Positions 1 through 12,144 of a stretch of 64,000 nucleotides of DNA are shown piece after piece; position 1 is the stretch's first letter, and the number at the start of each line of letters is the position of its first letter. The stretch is from Tetraselmis striata. Lineage: Eukaryota; Chlorophyta; Chlorodendrophyceae; Chlorodendrales; Chlorodendraceae. The stretch covers positions 41,807 to 105,806 of the forward strand of contig VCJN01000180.1 in the NCBI GenBank assembly GCA_006384855.1, given 5' to 3'. The position numbers were made by a program, and so were the translations under genes. The notes under the pieces are model-generated. The model was not told where the DNA came from. It was given only the letters and a program-made list of their open reading frames with translations, and did no database searches.

Positions 1-1671
1 CGTGAGATTAGGCCCGACAGAACGTGACATACCGCATGGCTGTCCTCGTGCAGGAGGACGTTGCGCCCGGCGAGGTGGGGAAGGAAGCTTTCCACGGCAA
101 GCCGGACCGCTTTGAGCTCCTTCCATGTGATGTGCTGGCGCTCGTCCGCCGAGCTCCAGAATCCCAGCGCCTCCAGCCTGCCGTTCAACACCCCGCCCCA
201 CCCGTAGCCTGAGCTGTCGGTGTGCAGATAAGCCGTCTCCACCGGGCGGTGGATGGGCTTGCCGTTGGGCTGACTCGGCACCGATGTCCACCACCGTAGG
301 TCGCGGCGGAGCTGTGGCGTCATCCGGACGCGCCCGCCCCACTGGTCGCCGACCACGGAGTGGAGCTCCCGAAGGAAGAATCTTGCGGCTGGGATAGCCA
401 GAAAGAGGTACTGCGCCGGCCCTGCCAGTGACTGCAGCTCGCGCACCGGGAGCCACCTGGCGTTCCGCGTGGCGCGGCCGATGAGCCGGGGGGAATGTCG
501 GGCGAGCCGGTCCAGCTTGTCCGCCGGTGCGTAGAACATGCCGGACGTTGAGTCGATGTCCACCCCCGGGTGCATGCCGAACTGGCAGGGCTCCCAGAAG
601 CCCTTTGTGGGGTTCCGCTGCAGCCCCAAGGCGTCGAGGAGGCTGGCGAGCCGTTGACGGAGGTGTAGCGCCTGCTTCATCGACGCGGAGAAGAGGAGGA
701 AGTCGTCCACGTAAGGTAGGATGCGCGCTCCCCTCCACCTGGTCCGCCGGAGGTAGCGCTTGCTCCATGTGGGCTGTGTACATGATGAGGGGGGCTCGGG
801 CTCGGGTTTCCACAGGTGGGTGATGAATACTTGGGTGAGCGTGACGAAGTAATAGGGCGAGAGGCTCCAGCCCATTGGCAGACCCGCGAGCCTGTAGAGC
901 TGACCTCGGACGTCCACGGTGAAGTAGTCTCGGTCCGCCTCTGCGATGCCTAGAGCATAGAAGCCGTCTTGGAGGTCGAAGGAGAACATGTAGTCTCCCT
1001 TTTTGGTGAGGTGGCGCACTCCCTGTAGGGTCTCCATCTTGAGCCGCTTGCGCACACAGTAGGAGTTGAGCACGCGGAGGTCGATGATGCAGCGCCACAT
1101 GTTGACGCCGGGCTTGGGCACTAAAAAGAGTCTTGACACCCACTTGCGGCAGGTGCCAAACTCCCACGCGCCGGACTCCACGAAGCGGGGAGCCAAGCTA
1201 GCCCTCGAGGAAGGTGAGCTGCGCTGGGGTAGCGTCCTGCATGCTGATGCCGTTGTGGAAATTGGGTGGGGGGCGGTTGTGCTTGAAGGGGATCCGGACG
1301 CCCTCCTGGATCCACCGTAGGACTTGATCGCTCGCCCCGATGTCTTGCCATTGCCGCCATTTCCGCCGCACGCGGTGTCGCATGTAGCTTGAACTTGGGT
1401 AGCATGACTCGGAACGGCGGGGCATACCGTCAGTTCTGCTCCTCGGTCTGCGGGGTAGTAATCTTCCTCGCAAGGTTGCTGGGCTGAGGCTTGCCCTTGA
1501 TCTTGTCTTTGTAGTCCTTGTTCTTGTCCGCCCTCTCCTTTGTGGCGCGGTCTGCGTGTTCTGCGCGCTCCTGCTCCTTGATGCGGATGTTGCCGCCGCT
1601 GTGAGATCGTGTGTCACCTTGCGAGACTGCGAGAGTCTCGATGCCGTAGCGCTAGCTGGAAGCTGGCGCAA
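1..1671 (-). pseudogene. DIRS-like retroelement RT/RNase H fragment
   Basis: Read from 1671 towards 1, this stretch resembles the element at 28.5-30.1 kb. It starts with a basic, gag-tail-like region, then the RT N-terminus (about 1420-1200, with the shared motifs VRIPFKHNRPPP and DATPAQL). At about 270-1 comes RNase H, with the catalytic-Asp motif TDSSGYGWG and the downstream motif ITWKELKAVRLAVES. The frame is broken several times, so no full-length protein is possible. It runs off the left edge, so a methyltransferase-like or recombinase part may lie outside the window. RT plus RNase H copy the element RNA into DNA. The family assignment comes from in-window similarity to the copy that also carries a recombinase domain. 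Confidence 0.75.
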
Positions 1672-1759
1672 AGGCAGAAGGTGGAGACACCGCCGCGTCG
1701 CGGGGCGTCATATCGGGGTGAGGGATGGACGTGGGCACACGGCAGTAGCGTCCTAGCCG

Positions 1760-2900
1760 CGTAGTATGGCGGAATTGTAACGTCGGGTAACACCCGTCGT
1801 ACTTAGCCCCGTGCAATTCAAACCTCTGTAATTCTCAATATGACCATAAATATGTCGTCCGAGAGCGGGCCGGAATAAATAATGGGGCAGCGGGTTTATG
1901 CCTTTATTACGGTAGTCAGACGGCATACTTGTGTTAATTACAAAAAGGCCAGTAACAAATCCACCGCTAAAAGCAGTACGGCATACTGGTAGATATAGTA
2001 AGTACTAATAAATTATTAATACCGCGGCAGCGTTTCTATACATACCCTATAAACCTGAGCGTTTTCAGATACCGTGGAAGTAGCTGTACGCAGCTTGCGG
2101 AGTACAGCTGAAGACGACCGGTGTCTGAAAATGCGCCAGTTTTCATGCATTGCTGTCGGCCCGCCTATCGTGGCTCGTAGCTCGATATAAGGTGGCCGCT
2201 ACTGGGGTAGCATTCATTCTCTCGTGTCATACCGGCACGGTATACTAGCGACTATTTCCCGCCCGCCCGCCCTCGGGTGATCTGAATTCTATTCTGCGGG
2301 TCGACACTGATTGTTGCTTTGATGATGATTTTGTGGTGAGTTGACGATGCTTGCTGTGGTACGGGATTTGATTGGCACTGCTTTGACTGAATGGGCTAAA
2401 TGTGTGAGATTTGCCGTTTGGTTCGAATGGTGTTTTGTTGCCGGACACTGCAAGCCTGGAGACTAGTGCGCAATGGCTAGTGGCAGCGGTTTCTGGCATC
2501 TTTCATTTATTTCATGTATCGGATATCCCTTGTGGCCAAACCGGTACACACTGACGATACATACAATAGCGTATTGTGTCACAGTAGTGCCGCCTTGACA
2601 GGCGGACACAACGGTGTAAAATGTACGAGTAGTCCCTACTCGTCGATGTACACTTGAGCTAGTCGCAATAGCTATGCATGCCAGACCGACTGCAATTGGC
2701 GCACTACGAGGTCAAATGTTGCTGGGGCGGCTTCGGCAAATTACCCGTGCAGGGCGAACTTTACTTTTAGTTACACCTGCGCTATAGCAACAAATCCTGA
2801 ACAAGCATCATAGCGACTAGAATCTTCAGGTGGGGGGTTTGTACGTTTCGGTACGTTATGGTATGTGAGGAGATCATGTTAGTGACTAGCCCCTACCAAC
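1760..2900. other. no gene recognised
   Basis: Mixed-composition DNA with only short ORFs of no recognisable content. A stretch at 1940-1975 matches, in inverted orientation, the arms of the foldback element at 12541-12797, so part of this is old repeat sequence. A short inverted pair (TTTTCAGATACCG / CGGTGTCTGAAAA) lies around 2065-2140. Confidence 0.5.
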
Positions 2901-2931
2901 CCCCGCCGCTGCGAGCCGCCGGCGCCGAGTA

Positions 2932-4308
2932 GTGGTGTGCCATGGAGCGTCGAAACTCAAGCGCCGCATTCCTGAGGGCAAGGAGGATTGGACGCCTGTC
3001 GAGGGGATTCGGGAAGAGGTGACCAAGAGAATGTGCTGCCGCGCGTGTGGCGCCTCTGTCTCGAGGACTCGGTTCTACGACACGCACATATGGACGGAGG
3101 CGTGCGCCAAGCCGGCCCTACATAGATCCGCACTGACTACGCAGCAAGTAGGTGGTGGCGGTGGGGGGTGGGAGTGTGTGTGTGTGGGGGGGGGGGGGGG
3201 GGGGGGGGAGATCATCTGTTGTTTTGGCTGGGTTGCAGCTGGTTCCAACAGAAGACCCCCCCCCCCCCCCCCCCAAAAAAAAATCATAACCCCATTTAAA
3301 TTCAAACTAAATAATTTCGCCCAAAGAACAGGAAAGGTAATAGGAAACCCGTTGCGGCACACCTACGGCCGCCTCTTTAGGCAGCGATCCAGTTCTGAAA
3401 ATCCCTACGGTATGGGCGTGGCAGCTCCGATATGGTCAAGTAAAAACATCGCAAGTCTTTCCCCGAGCATTGCACCACAACTGGCGAATCCACAGGGACG
3501 GAAACGCCTTCGTGAAAAAAAAGTGCCCAATACGCCCCGCCGCAAGCAGGCAAACATAGAGGGCCTTCGGACACCGCCATGCCTGTCGCAGCCGGTGGTG
3601 ATGGCGTCCATACATGCGGTAGCCGCTGCACCGTACGTCCGTGACGCCTCTGCTCCGTCCGGACCCGGTCAGACCGAAACGCCGGGCGAGCCGGGTGCAT
3701 CGATACCGTCGCCGCCGCCATCGCCCCCGCCGCCCTCTCCGCCGCTCTCGTCTCCCCGAAACGAATCAGCGAGCCCCGCACTACCCAGCGGCGGGGAGAG
3801 GCGTTCAGTGTCGTCTGATAGTGGCTTGGCGGCAAGCATGGCAACGCAAGAGATGAATGCCGAACTTCACGTGGGCGCTGTCATAACCAAGACGTTCAGG
3901 ACGCGAGAAAGCTTTCTCGGCCAGGTAGTCCCCCCCGCCCCCCCCCCCCCCCCCCGTTGCCCTTCCTGACGTCCCATTACACCTGCCATACGCCCACCGC
4001 CGCCATGTGATAGCCACCCATGTGTATCATCCAACATCCATGTCGTCAATTGGAGATGGGATAACGAGGACGCAGACCAGGCGGATACGGAGATGGTGAT
4101 GAAGGTGATTCACGACGACGGCCACTCGGAAGAGCTAACTGAGTCGGAGATACAACCGCTAGTATACCTGACGACAGAGCAGCTGAGCGATTTCACTCGC
4201 AGGTTGCCTCAAGGCGCCATTGACGACCTACCGGCGGTTATGCGCCCCTTGCACACCCACCGACGGTGCTACCTTCGGGGGGTGCTTGCCCGCGTTGTTA
4301 CCCCATAG
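2932..4308 (+). CDS. unassigned protein with a Tudor-like end
   Basis: A 345-codon ORF (2932-3969) is followed by a second ORF (4093-4308). The first begins with a Cys/His-containing segment (CCRACG...H...C), then crosses G23 (3186-3208) and C19 (3256-3274) runs that are unlikely to be coding, then a Pro/Ser-rich part. Its end (VGAVITKTF...FLGQ) and the start of the second ORF (VMKVIHDDGHSEEL) fit the pattern of one Tudor-like domain, with a strand around F-x-G and then V-x-x-x-DDG-x-x-E-x-L. A donor-like CCAG|GTAGTC at 3924, followed at once by a C-rich run, suggests an intron between the halves. Tudor-like modules commonly bind methylated chromatin proteins, but no function is claimed. It could be a host gene or a retroelement ORF1. 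Confidence 0.35.
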
Positions 4309-4319
4309 TTCAGGTATTG

Positions 4320-6280
4320 GTAAGAGTATCGCAGTGGCAACGTGCAAAGGACAATTAGAAAGGTCCTCTACAGCGACTGCGAGGTGGAAGCAGTAACTTG
4401 AGAAGACGCATAATGGGCACGAGCCCACGCATCAGACTTGGCCATCTGCACACCGGCAGAGAGGATGCCGCCCAGGGTACCATGCACGCAAGCCGGGACC
4501 CGCTGCAACAGCCCCCGCCGTGTGCGCGACAGGTGACGGCGGAACTCAGCAGGTTGGCTGGCGACAAAGTTCCGAAGTGCCTGAACGGATTGACCAACAA
4601 AGAAAGCATGAGGTCGGGGCGGAAGGACCGCCAGGGAAGTTGCGCACAGCCAACAACACCGCGAAGATGTAGACCACCGTCAAAGCGGACTTCCCGAGAC
4701 GGCCGCGGTCCTCAACCACAAAAGGGTAGTACCGGTGAACACCCTGCACTGGGGCGGAAGACGCCCGGTCCGCTGCCAACTTACCATGCTCCGCCTCGGT
4801 CGCCGCGATTCCCGGGGTGCACCAGCGGGGGTCGTTGCTCCAAGTGGGGGTCGTGGAGGACACGCACGCGAAGTCGATCATGTAATCGTACGCCCCCCCC
4901 CCCCCCCCCCCCCCCCGACCATCCCGCCAGCGTCAAGTCCGACGGCCGCGAGCGGTCCGCTGGGCGCAGCCCACTCGTCTCAAGGGTCAAGTCGCCGGCT
5001 CCCGAACGGTCCCGGTCAAGCACCGCCCCCGCATCAATTGCCACCGATGCCCACAGATTCTTCAAAGCGGTATGCATGCGGTGCTTGTAGTTCGCTACGG
5101 GGCATATGGGTAGATGATCCACGATGAAATCCGTAGCGCTCCGGTTCGAGCCATCCGTAGAGCGAAGCCATAGGGATCAATACCACACGTGGGGCCAGGG
5201 CAAGTGACAAGCGCGGAACCTCCGCGCGGGCAAAGGCCCAGTACCCGCGCAGCGGCGGCCGAATAAGCAGCATGGGGAATCTTGCGGGCTGACTCGTGAT
5301 CCGACTGGAAAAGCGATAGGGAGCCCGGCCCGCACGCGCTGTACATGCGCAGGGTATCAAGTCGCGAGGCCGCGGCACCAGTACGCTGGAAGCTGAGATC
5401 GAGGGCCACGAAGTCACGCAAGCGAATCGCACGGCTGAGGTGGCGTTGGACAACCATGGTCGTGGGTTGATCATCGGAGGTCGCACCCGAATCCGTACCC
5501 GAGGGCGGAGCAGTAGAACCTGGCAGCGATTCTAGGAGGGAAACAGTCGCTGCTGACGGAGGGTGTGCCACTAAATCGCCAGGCGACGGTATCTTCAGAG
5601 CTACAAAAGCGCATGTAGAAACGGTATTGGCAGTACTCGTACCACCGATAGGAAGCAGTTGCTGGGCAGCAGAGGCGGCCTCACCAGTACCAACTCCAAG
5701 AGGAGTGGCCGTAAAAGGAGATGTGGTGACGCGCAGTCCTCCGCTAGTGCTCGTACCCGTACGGGTCGTAGTACCAGCTGCTGGATCCGATGCAGCGGTG
5801 GCCGTAGCATTACTGACCGTAAGTAACTCGAAGATCTCGTGGGCGTGCCCATACGCCGCGCGTGCGCGCCGCAAATCTTCTTGCGGTAACGTGGTTAGGG
5901 CCCGTACGGTCTCGTACACGCGGCGCGTCTCACGCGCCCATGGCAAAGCACTCGTAGCCACAGACGACACCTCGGCGCGGACCGCCTCGTATAAGGGGCC
6001 GAGGGCGGGCCCGTACTCCCGTACCAGCTTTGGCAGGACTGACAACCGATTGCGCGGAATAAAACACCGCAAGGGCCTCGGACTGCAGCAAGGCCAGATT
6101 CAGACCGCCAAAATCCGCGGGCATACTCATCTGAACGATTGCAGCCTACATGCGCGGTGTAGACTGGTCGCAAGCGTCCAGGCCAAGCAGCGAAAACGCA
6201 GCCGAAATGTTGGCGGCGTCCACGGCCTCCAAGAAAGGGTCCAGCTCCGACGGCGGCATCATGCCTCGAGATCATATATA
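4320..6280 (-). pseudogene. LINE copy 1, 3' half of ORF2 (post-RT region)
   Basis: On the minus strand the region reads as the C-terminal part of a non-LTR retrotransposon ORF2. The largest open piece is 6072-5095 (325 codons). Downstream frames (5122-4546) carry the segment MDHLPICPVANYKHRMH and the tail motif RYYPFVVEDRGRLG, typical of green-algal LINE C-termini that follow the RT. The frame is broken several times, and a C24 run (4893-4916) interrupts it. Homology with the copy at 20558-23139 is close to base-for-base. The RT itself is absent, consistent with 5' truncation near 6280, where an AT microsatellite begins. Its 3' end (about 4330-4390) shares the tail TCCTCTACAGCGACTGC with the other copy. 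Confidence 0.75.
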
Positions 6281-6299
6281 TATTTACAATCATGGGCAG

Positions 6300-7402
6300 T
6301 CACGAGGGCGGCATGCCGTTCCACCAACCCCCGAGCCGCGGAGCTCACTCCCATACTAGCTCCATATCATACGATCTCACATAGCTAGGAACGGCCCAGC
6401 CCATGTAGCTCACCCCTCCCTGGGGAGCTCACTACATGCACCCTCTCAGGTGGTGAGGGACTATATCTTGAGCACGGCGGTGCCCCGCCGCACCGGCTCC
6501 CGTCTAGTCTCTGAACCTTCCCCTCCGAGCATATTGCGTGTCATAGCCAGGCACGGCTCTAAACTCGGCCAAAGGTGGAGGGGCTTGGCTGCGTGTGGCC
6601 CGATCCTGGGGTGGCGCTGGTATTTGGGGAACCAGGCGCTGCACGGAAGTGTATCTCCGTGCCCCTCTCCCGCGTTGTGCCCATACCCGAGTTGCTCAAC
6701 CTCTCGGAACCTCCAGTGTTGTGCTGGAGGGTGGGAGCGGGGGCTCAAGGGGCTTTTTCCTCGCAATTTGAGAGCCTGGCCCTGGAAAAATTGCTCCATC
6801 AGGGGTTCGAGCTGAGTGGACTTGACGGCAAGGTTTGACCCCGACGCACGGCTGCACCCACTGCCGCACGCCGGGCAAGCCGCCTGCCGCAATTGGAAGG
6901 GTGCACCCTCGGTTGCAAGCTGGGGGATGTAAACCAGCTCGGGCCATAACGGACACGCAACCCTACTCCCTGCGTGGGGAGGGGGGCGTGCGATTCCATT
7001 GGCCAGGACCCGGTGCAGCCCCCAGCACCGCACGCGGGTCCCCGAGGTCTCGAGGGAACAGGTGGAACCTTGGGCTGAGTAGAGGGCAAGGGGCAAAGCA
7101 TATTCCGGGAGCGCACGCTTACACAAAGCCTCGCGCCATCCACATAAGGCAGGCAGGCAAAGAACAAGCAAGCAAAGGTCAAGATGGAGGGTGTCGCTTC
7201 GCCCGCTTGTGCTTCCCGTCGCGCTGAGTCGCCGCAGTCGCCCGCTGATGCTCTTGCTTCTCCCCCGCCTCGATGTGGAGCCCCAGCAGCCCATGCCTCG
7301 GTGGAAGTTTGCGCCGACAGGACGTAGGCCACATAGGGTGCGCCCCACTGCCCACCACACCGCATGTCGTCTGCAAGTCGTCGGCCATATAAAGCGGGCC
7401 GC
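6300..7402. other. no gene recognised (spurious long frames)
   Basis: GC-rich DNA with overlapping open frames on both strands, the longest on minus from 7513 to 6461 (350 codons). None shows a recognisable domain. The long frames overlap each other and start inside the 116-bp tandem array, so they look like chance frames in a stop-poor sequence. Confidence 0.45.
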
Positions 7403-7672
7403 GTAGTTGTCGTAACTAACTGCCGCGAGCGAGAAAATACCGGGTGCCGCCGCGATGTCGCCGCTCCTGGAGCCGCCCGCCACGCCGTAGTCGTAGCTGC
7501 CCGCCGCAGGCAAGCCGCGTAGCAGTCGTAACTAACTGCCGCGAGCGAGAAAATACCGGTTGCCGCCGCGATGTCGCCGCTCCTGGAGTCGCCCGCCGCG
7601 CCGTAGTCGTAGCTGCCCGCCGCAGGCAAGCCGCGTAGCAGTTGTAACTAACTGCCGCGAGAGAGAAAATCA
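7403..7672. repeat. 116-bp tandem repeat, 2.3 units
   Basis: Units begin at 7403, 7519 and 7635, exactly 116 bp apart; the third is cut after about 38 bp. Each starts with GTAG(C/T)(A/T)G-(T/C)(C/T)GTAACTAACTGCC and is nearly identical to the next. Because 116 is not a multiple of 3, the array shifts frame in each unit, which argues against a protein repeat. Confidence 0.9.
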
Positions 7673-7679
7673 TGGAACT

Positions 7680-8640
7680 GTAGGCCAGTGATATAGAATC
7701 CGTTCTTTTAAAATTTTCTGAAAAATCGACGCATCGCTGATTCAACGGTCAAGTTACTTCAAATATAACTTTCTCACCCTATCGTGTCAAATGTATTAGT
7801 TATTGACAGAGCTGGACATACATTACGTATTGCCGTACAATGACGGGGCTGGCGTTTTGCCTTCTGTCTGACTGTCCACGGCAGTGGACATGCTGCGAGA
7901 GGTCGGCCTGACGACTAGTGCCGACGATAGCAATAATGTTTGTAGCAAGGGGTGGTCGTGACTTGTGACACTTTTTGTATTATGAAAAACTGCAGACTCT
8001 CGTCTCTGCACCACAACTGCACACAACCACCTTTGTTTGTGTCAACTGCTGAGACTGCCGCAATGTGGCTATAGGCGCTTACGGTACCGTGCGCGGCGAG
8101 AGGGGGAGGTGATGATGTACTAAAACGCTACGACAATTTGCAAAACATGGAGCGGTGTGGCATGCAATCGTAACTACCTAGGTGAGTAGGTGGAATGATG
8201 CCATTGGGCGCTCGGTCATTGTCGCGTGTGAGGGTGGGCCGGCATGTTGTAATGCCACACGGGAGTGTGGCTGGGTGCGTGTGAGGGCGTGGGAGGGATT
8301 TGATTAATGAGCAAGCTAGCGTGTCATCTTGGAAGGCCTTTGGACTAGAGTCGAGATCTTCCAGTCGAGATCAAGATGCTACATCCAGTGCATGTTGCCC
8401 TCCCCCCTCTTCCACCGATGATTATAATTAAATGCAATTGATCCGTTGCATTTCCTTGGTATGCGTTGTCCCTGTGGTCTATGTGATTTGCGTGGTCTGC
8501 GCCCATTTTGCGCAGTCGATGCATTATCATTTACTTCCGCATGTACCCGTACTGCCTTGCGCGTGTACAATTGTCGGCCGTGAGTTCATTGTAGTTTCTC
8601 TACCGCCGAAATGACTGATCGATATTAAGTTTCTCGGCTG
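7680..8640. other. no gene recognised
   Basis: Only short, unsupported ORFs on both strands. The composition is closer to AT-GC parity than the flanks. No repeat or domain was identified. Confidence 0.4.
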
Positions 8641-8659
8641 TGAGACGGCGTACCTGTAG

Positions 8660-8885
8660 TTGCTATATGAGCATGCGGGTGGCGCTGCAGCTTTTCGGCG
8701 GGCGTGATACTGGCGGGAAAGGGCTACTTCTGAATACTCGGAATGCCTTATTCAATGAGGTATTCCGGGGTGCGATACTTTACGGCTTGCTTCAGCACCC
8801 GTGCCTACATGGCCCGATCCCTTTTTCCCAATGTACGACCGCCCTAGCGACCTGTACTACTACACGCCGGATGATTCCTGCAACT
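8660..8885 (+). pseudogene. LINE RT fragment
   Basis: The plus-strand frame contains LLLNTRNALFNEV, matching the LINE RT motif around LxLxNAFN, followed by ILYGLLQHPCLHG and DLYYY. These match the start of the RT piece in LINE copy 2 (minus, from 23132). After about 8885 similarity stops and AT-rich DNA continues to the next element at 9141. The fragment has the same orientation as LINE copy 3 (13960 onward) and could be its upstream part, separated by later insertions. Confidence 0.65.
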
Positions 8886-9140
8886 AAGACGAATTTATGT
8901 TTAATTATAACGAAAAATATTACAAAAATCACGAATATCCTCCTCCGTCCTCGCGTGTGGCGTCTTCGTGAATGAACCGTTATATGTTCGGTATTCAGTC
9001 GTTTGATTTCATGGTATAGGTACGAGTACGGATTGATTCTCAATGGACGCGCGTGTATTCTAGCCCAGGCACGCTTGATATTCGTCTGATACGCCAAAAT
9101 AACGCGGTACCGCCAGCGCGTTTTAATGCTGATTATGGTG

Positions 9141-9470
9141 TTTCAAGTTGAGTCTGGTTTTGCCAAAAAGGTCGCGCAGGCTGTTTACACGGTCAACAGC
9201 CGAAATTGGCAGGATGGTTTAGCGAAAGCGTGGAGGGAAAACGGAGTCAGGGGGGGCGCTGCGTGGAACGCAGCGAAAACTGGAAGATGGCAGGCTCAGC
9301 TGTTATGGCTGCTTTTATGTCTACTCGGGCTGCACCCAAAAAAGGCCGCAACGACAAGTGCCTAGTTCCCGTACCACTGAGTAGCACTTGTAGCTGAGAA
9401 GCGGTTAGGTCAAGGGAGGAAACCCCATAAACTAGGTTAGATCATTTCAAGTTGAGTCTGGTTTTGCCAG
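9141..9470 (-). repeat. split direct repeat B2-A2-B1, element A
   Basis: Contains the terminus starting CAAGTTGAGTCTGG (9144), the about 187-bp repeat ending ACCCCATAAACTAGG-TTAGATC (9258-9444), and again CAAGTTGAGTCTGGTTTTGCC at 9448. The 187-bp part recurs at 12145-12334. Confidence 0.8.
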
Positions 9471-11116
9471 TCACGAGCGAACGGAGAGAGCGGTGGATTG
9501 ACGGAGAAGGGGTAGCGCCTGGTCATGAAGAAGGCACCGGGAAGGGCACCGCTGCGGAGTCCTGTTGGACTTGGAAGTGGCGGAGGGGGGCGATGTGGCC
9601 AAAGAAGAACCATGCGCCAGGTGAAGGAAGAACGTTGGAGTCGATGTAGTCCAAAACGACGTCGGAGTTTGTGGCCCAGCCGCCTTGGTAGCGAATGTGG
9701 GACAATGGTACTCCGATGGCGTTGGCCGCAGACGCTGCTCCCTTGCAAAGGATGTGTGAGGTCCAAGAAGTGCCGGCGGGAGGGGCAGCACCGACATTGT
9801 AGCGGCAGTCCAAGGTTTTGACTGCTCGCTCGGGGTGACCGCCCAAAAGTTTGTCTCAGCCAAGGCAACAGTAACCAGGGGGACAGACTGTATTGTGTCG
9901 ATGAAGTGGTGCAGGAGACGTGCAACTCGGGGGTGCTCTGCCACCGGAAGGAGAAGTACGCGCAGGTCGTCGGGTCCCCGTCGGCCAGCGCGGCCTTTCT
10001 CGCGGTACACCTGCAGGGTAATGTTGTATTCGTCGACATGCACATCCCGCACTCGGCAGGACACGCCAGTAAGTCCTCTGGCAAAGAGCATGAAGTCGAC
10101 AACCGAGGCCACGAGGGCTCGGAAGTCGTGTTGGTACTCTGGGGTGGGAGCAGACACAATCAGCTCGGCCTTTGTGACGAAGCGGTGAGCTACATCAGCA
10201 GGCAGAGGAACTCTCAAAGGGGCTGCTTTCAGGCGGCGTTGCCGCAGCATCAGCCCACGCCTTGTCGAAGTGAGGTGTAGGCTATCCTTGGCGATTGGGT
10301 CGAGGTTGTGCAGCTCGAAGAACGTGTTGATTGCAAACATGTAGGGTTGTAGTGACTTAGCTCCAATGTGCCCTCGCTCACCAATCCAAACAAAGTACCG
10401 GACGACAGTAGCAGTGGTCGCCTCCAGCGGACTGATGTTCTCGGAGTCGTGGCAGAACTCCGCGAACTGAGACAGTCTGCCGGCGTAGCTCTTGAGTGTC
10501 TGAGCGGTGAGGGAGCTGGAGAGCAGGTTGAGTGTCCGTTGTCCTAGCTCGTCTGAGCCGAAAGCATCATGCAGTCGAGATCGCAGTGAAGCAGCCCAGG
10601 GAGCGACAGCTTCGGGCTCGTCAATATGTAAGTGCGTCGTTTTACCGACAGAGTTCCAGAGGTGCGACTACTGTTTGCAAAGTACTCGGTGGCAGCGGTT
10701 AGGTTCCCAGCGGTTGGCCGGTAGTTGCTGGACGGGTTTGCAGTAGCACCAGTACGGGTTTGCGGGGCTAGGTTCAGGTAGGAGGGCCGCCACGCGCGCC
10801 CTTCGCGCTCGTAGCGCCTGTCACGCGCGTAACGTACACGCACGAAGCTTGGTCGCTGCGAACCAGTTGTGACACGCAGTGTAACAACCGATGGACGCAT
10901 TGATGGAATGGTACGGGAGGCGGTTTGTTGAGCCGCCATGTCCAGGTGTGCGGATGGTTGAGCCGCACTCGGCTGTAGCTGTAAGAAGCGCCGCACCGAG
11001 GAAGGTCTAAATGAAGTCTGCAAGGTGGAGGGGTCAGGTCCTGACACATGGCGCTCATCCCGTCGTTGAGCTGCAAGGGGGCGCTTTGCGGCGGTCACCG
11101 AAAGGTGGCCTCGCAA
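9437..11116 (-). pseudogene. tyrosine recombinase of element A, broken
   Basis: Three frames (11116-10544, 10340-9471, 9846-9523) together align with the nearly intact recombinase of copy B. The N-terminal part is basic with motifs SFRPSSVRRFLQLQ and FANSSRTSGTL. The catalytic part has the first Arg in FRALVAS, then SWTSHILCKGAAS, where copy B has HSLRKGAAS, and the nucleophile Tyr in VLDYID. The second catalytic Arg of the H-x-x-R motif is therefore replaced by Cys. With that change and the frameshifts the enzyme should be inactive. In an active element this protein would integrate a circular DNA by strand exchange through a 3'-phosphotyrosine bond. Confidence 0.75.
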
Positions 11117-11152
11117 AGCGCCAGCAGCTCCGACGAAAGGCGCCCCACACCG

Positions 11153-12064
11153 TCACTCGTGCTCACCTTCGCGGCCACGCCCGCGTCCACCGCCACGCCC
11201 ACGTCCACGCCCGCGTTCTGCAGCTGCTGCCGCCACCCGAGCAGGAGCGGTTGCTTTGGCGCTGCTGGCCACAGTCGCCTCGAAGACACGACGCTCGTAG
11301 TCCCTCATGAGGTCCCCCAAAATCGCGGAACCCTGATGCTCAGAAGAAGGCTGAAAGTGCTGAGCTCGCAGCACGTCCAGAACACCTTGATCACCGTGGA
11401 CACGCTTGATCTCATTAAGCCTCCGTAGGAAGGCCAAACGAAAGCGAAACGCCTTGTCGATGGCTTCGGCGTGGTTCCGACCTCTCGCGAGGTAGGGGGT
11501 GAAGTCCTGATTTGCAGCAGGGACGTAAGGCAGCAGCTCGTCAAGAGCCACGAAAAGTGCGGCTATGTGGGCGCCGAAACACGACATCCATAGATACTCC
11601 TCCTGGGCCGGCAGACGCCGGTCATCCTGCTTGAGGTACTCGTTCGTTAGGTCGGTGCTCAGGGGGAAGAGTCCATGCACTCGGCTGACCGGTCGAACGG
11701 CCTCGTAACCAGACTCTGCTCGTGAGAGTAGCTCTGGCACCGCGAGGTAGTCGTCCTCGTCCCTCACGGATTTTGCTCCGACACGGCCGCCCTGAGCTAG
11801 CTCCAGCAAGCCGGGGCGCTTTGCGGCTCCCCCGCTGACTGTCGGCTGTCCCGCGATGCGCTACCCGGAACCGGAACCATGTGCCCCTTCTCCATCAAAA
11901 ACGCGCTCACGAGCCGTCAATTGGGCCAGCATCGCTGTAGCAAGCTCTGGCAGTAATGTAGGCTGGGCCTTCACGTCTGCGTGTAGCGACTCGAGCGTCG
12001 GCTCAACGACGGGTTCTTCTCCATCTGGCATGGTAACGCACGGGCGTATGGATGAGAATATCAC
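11153..12064 (-). CDS. gag-like protein of element A with in-frame TAG
   Basis: Reads as 67 codons (12064-11864), a TAG at 11863-11861, then the same frame continues through 17 codons to the Met at 11809 and on to 11153, giving about 300 residues if the TAG is bypassed. The N-terminal piece is helical and Leu-rich (ESLHADVKAQPTLLPELA). The main piece has a conserved core (EEYLWMSCFGAHIAALFVAL, FLRRLNEIKRVHGDQGVLD) and an RG-rich nucleic-acid-binding-like tail (RGRGRGGGRGRG). Copy B is nearly identical and has the same TAG at the same place. It precedes the recombinase, the position of gag in DIRS-like elements. No capsid fold can be asserted from sequence alone. Confidence 0.6.
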
Positions 12065-12144
12065 ACACGGGTGGTGAGCCGGGTGTGGTCTTGAACAACG
12101 TGGGGTGATCTTGCTCGCAACAGGTTACGAGATAGTTTTAACAT

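Noticed and set aside
3075..3362. Gly- and Pro-rich ORFs across G/C runs (also at 4781, 27499, 33593, 51332)
   Set aside because: They are open only because homopolymers code for Gly or Pro in every frame; no conserved flanking sequence.
6461..7513. 350-codon minus ORF
   Set aside because: It overlaps other long frames on both strands, begins in a 116-bp repeat that shifts frame, and has no recognisable domain.
7403..7672. CRISPR-like array
   Set aside because: The repeat is long and continuous without unique spacers, in a eukaryotic context.
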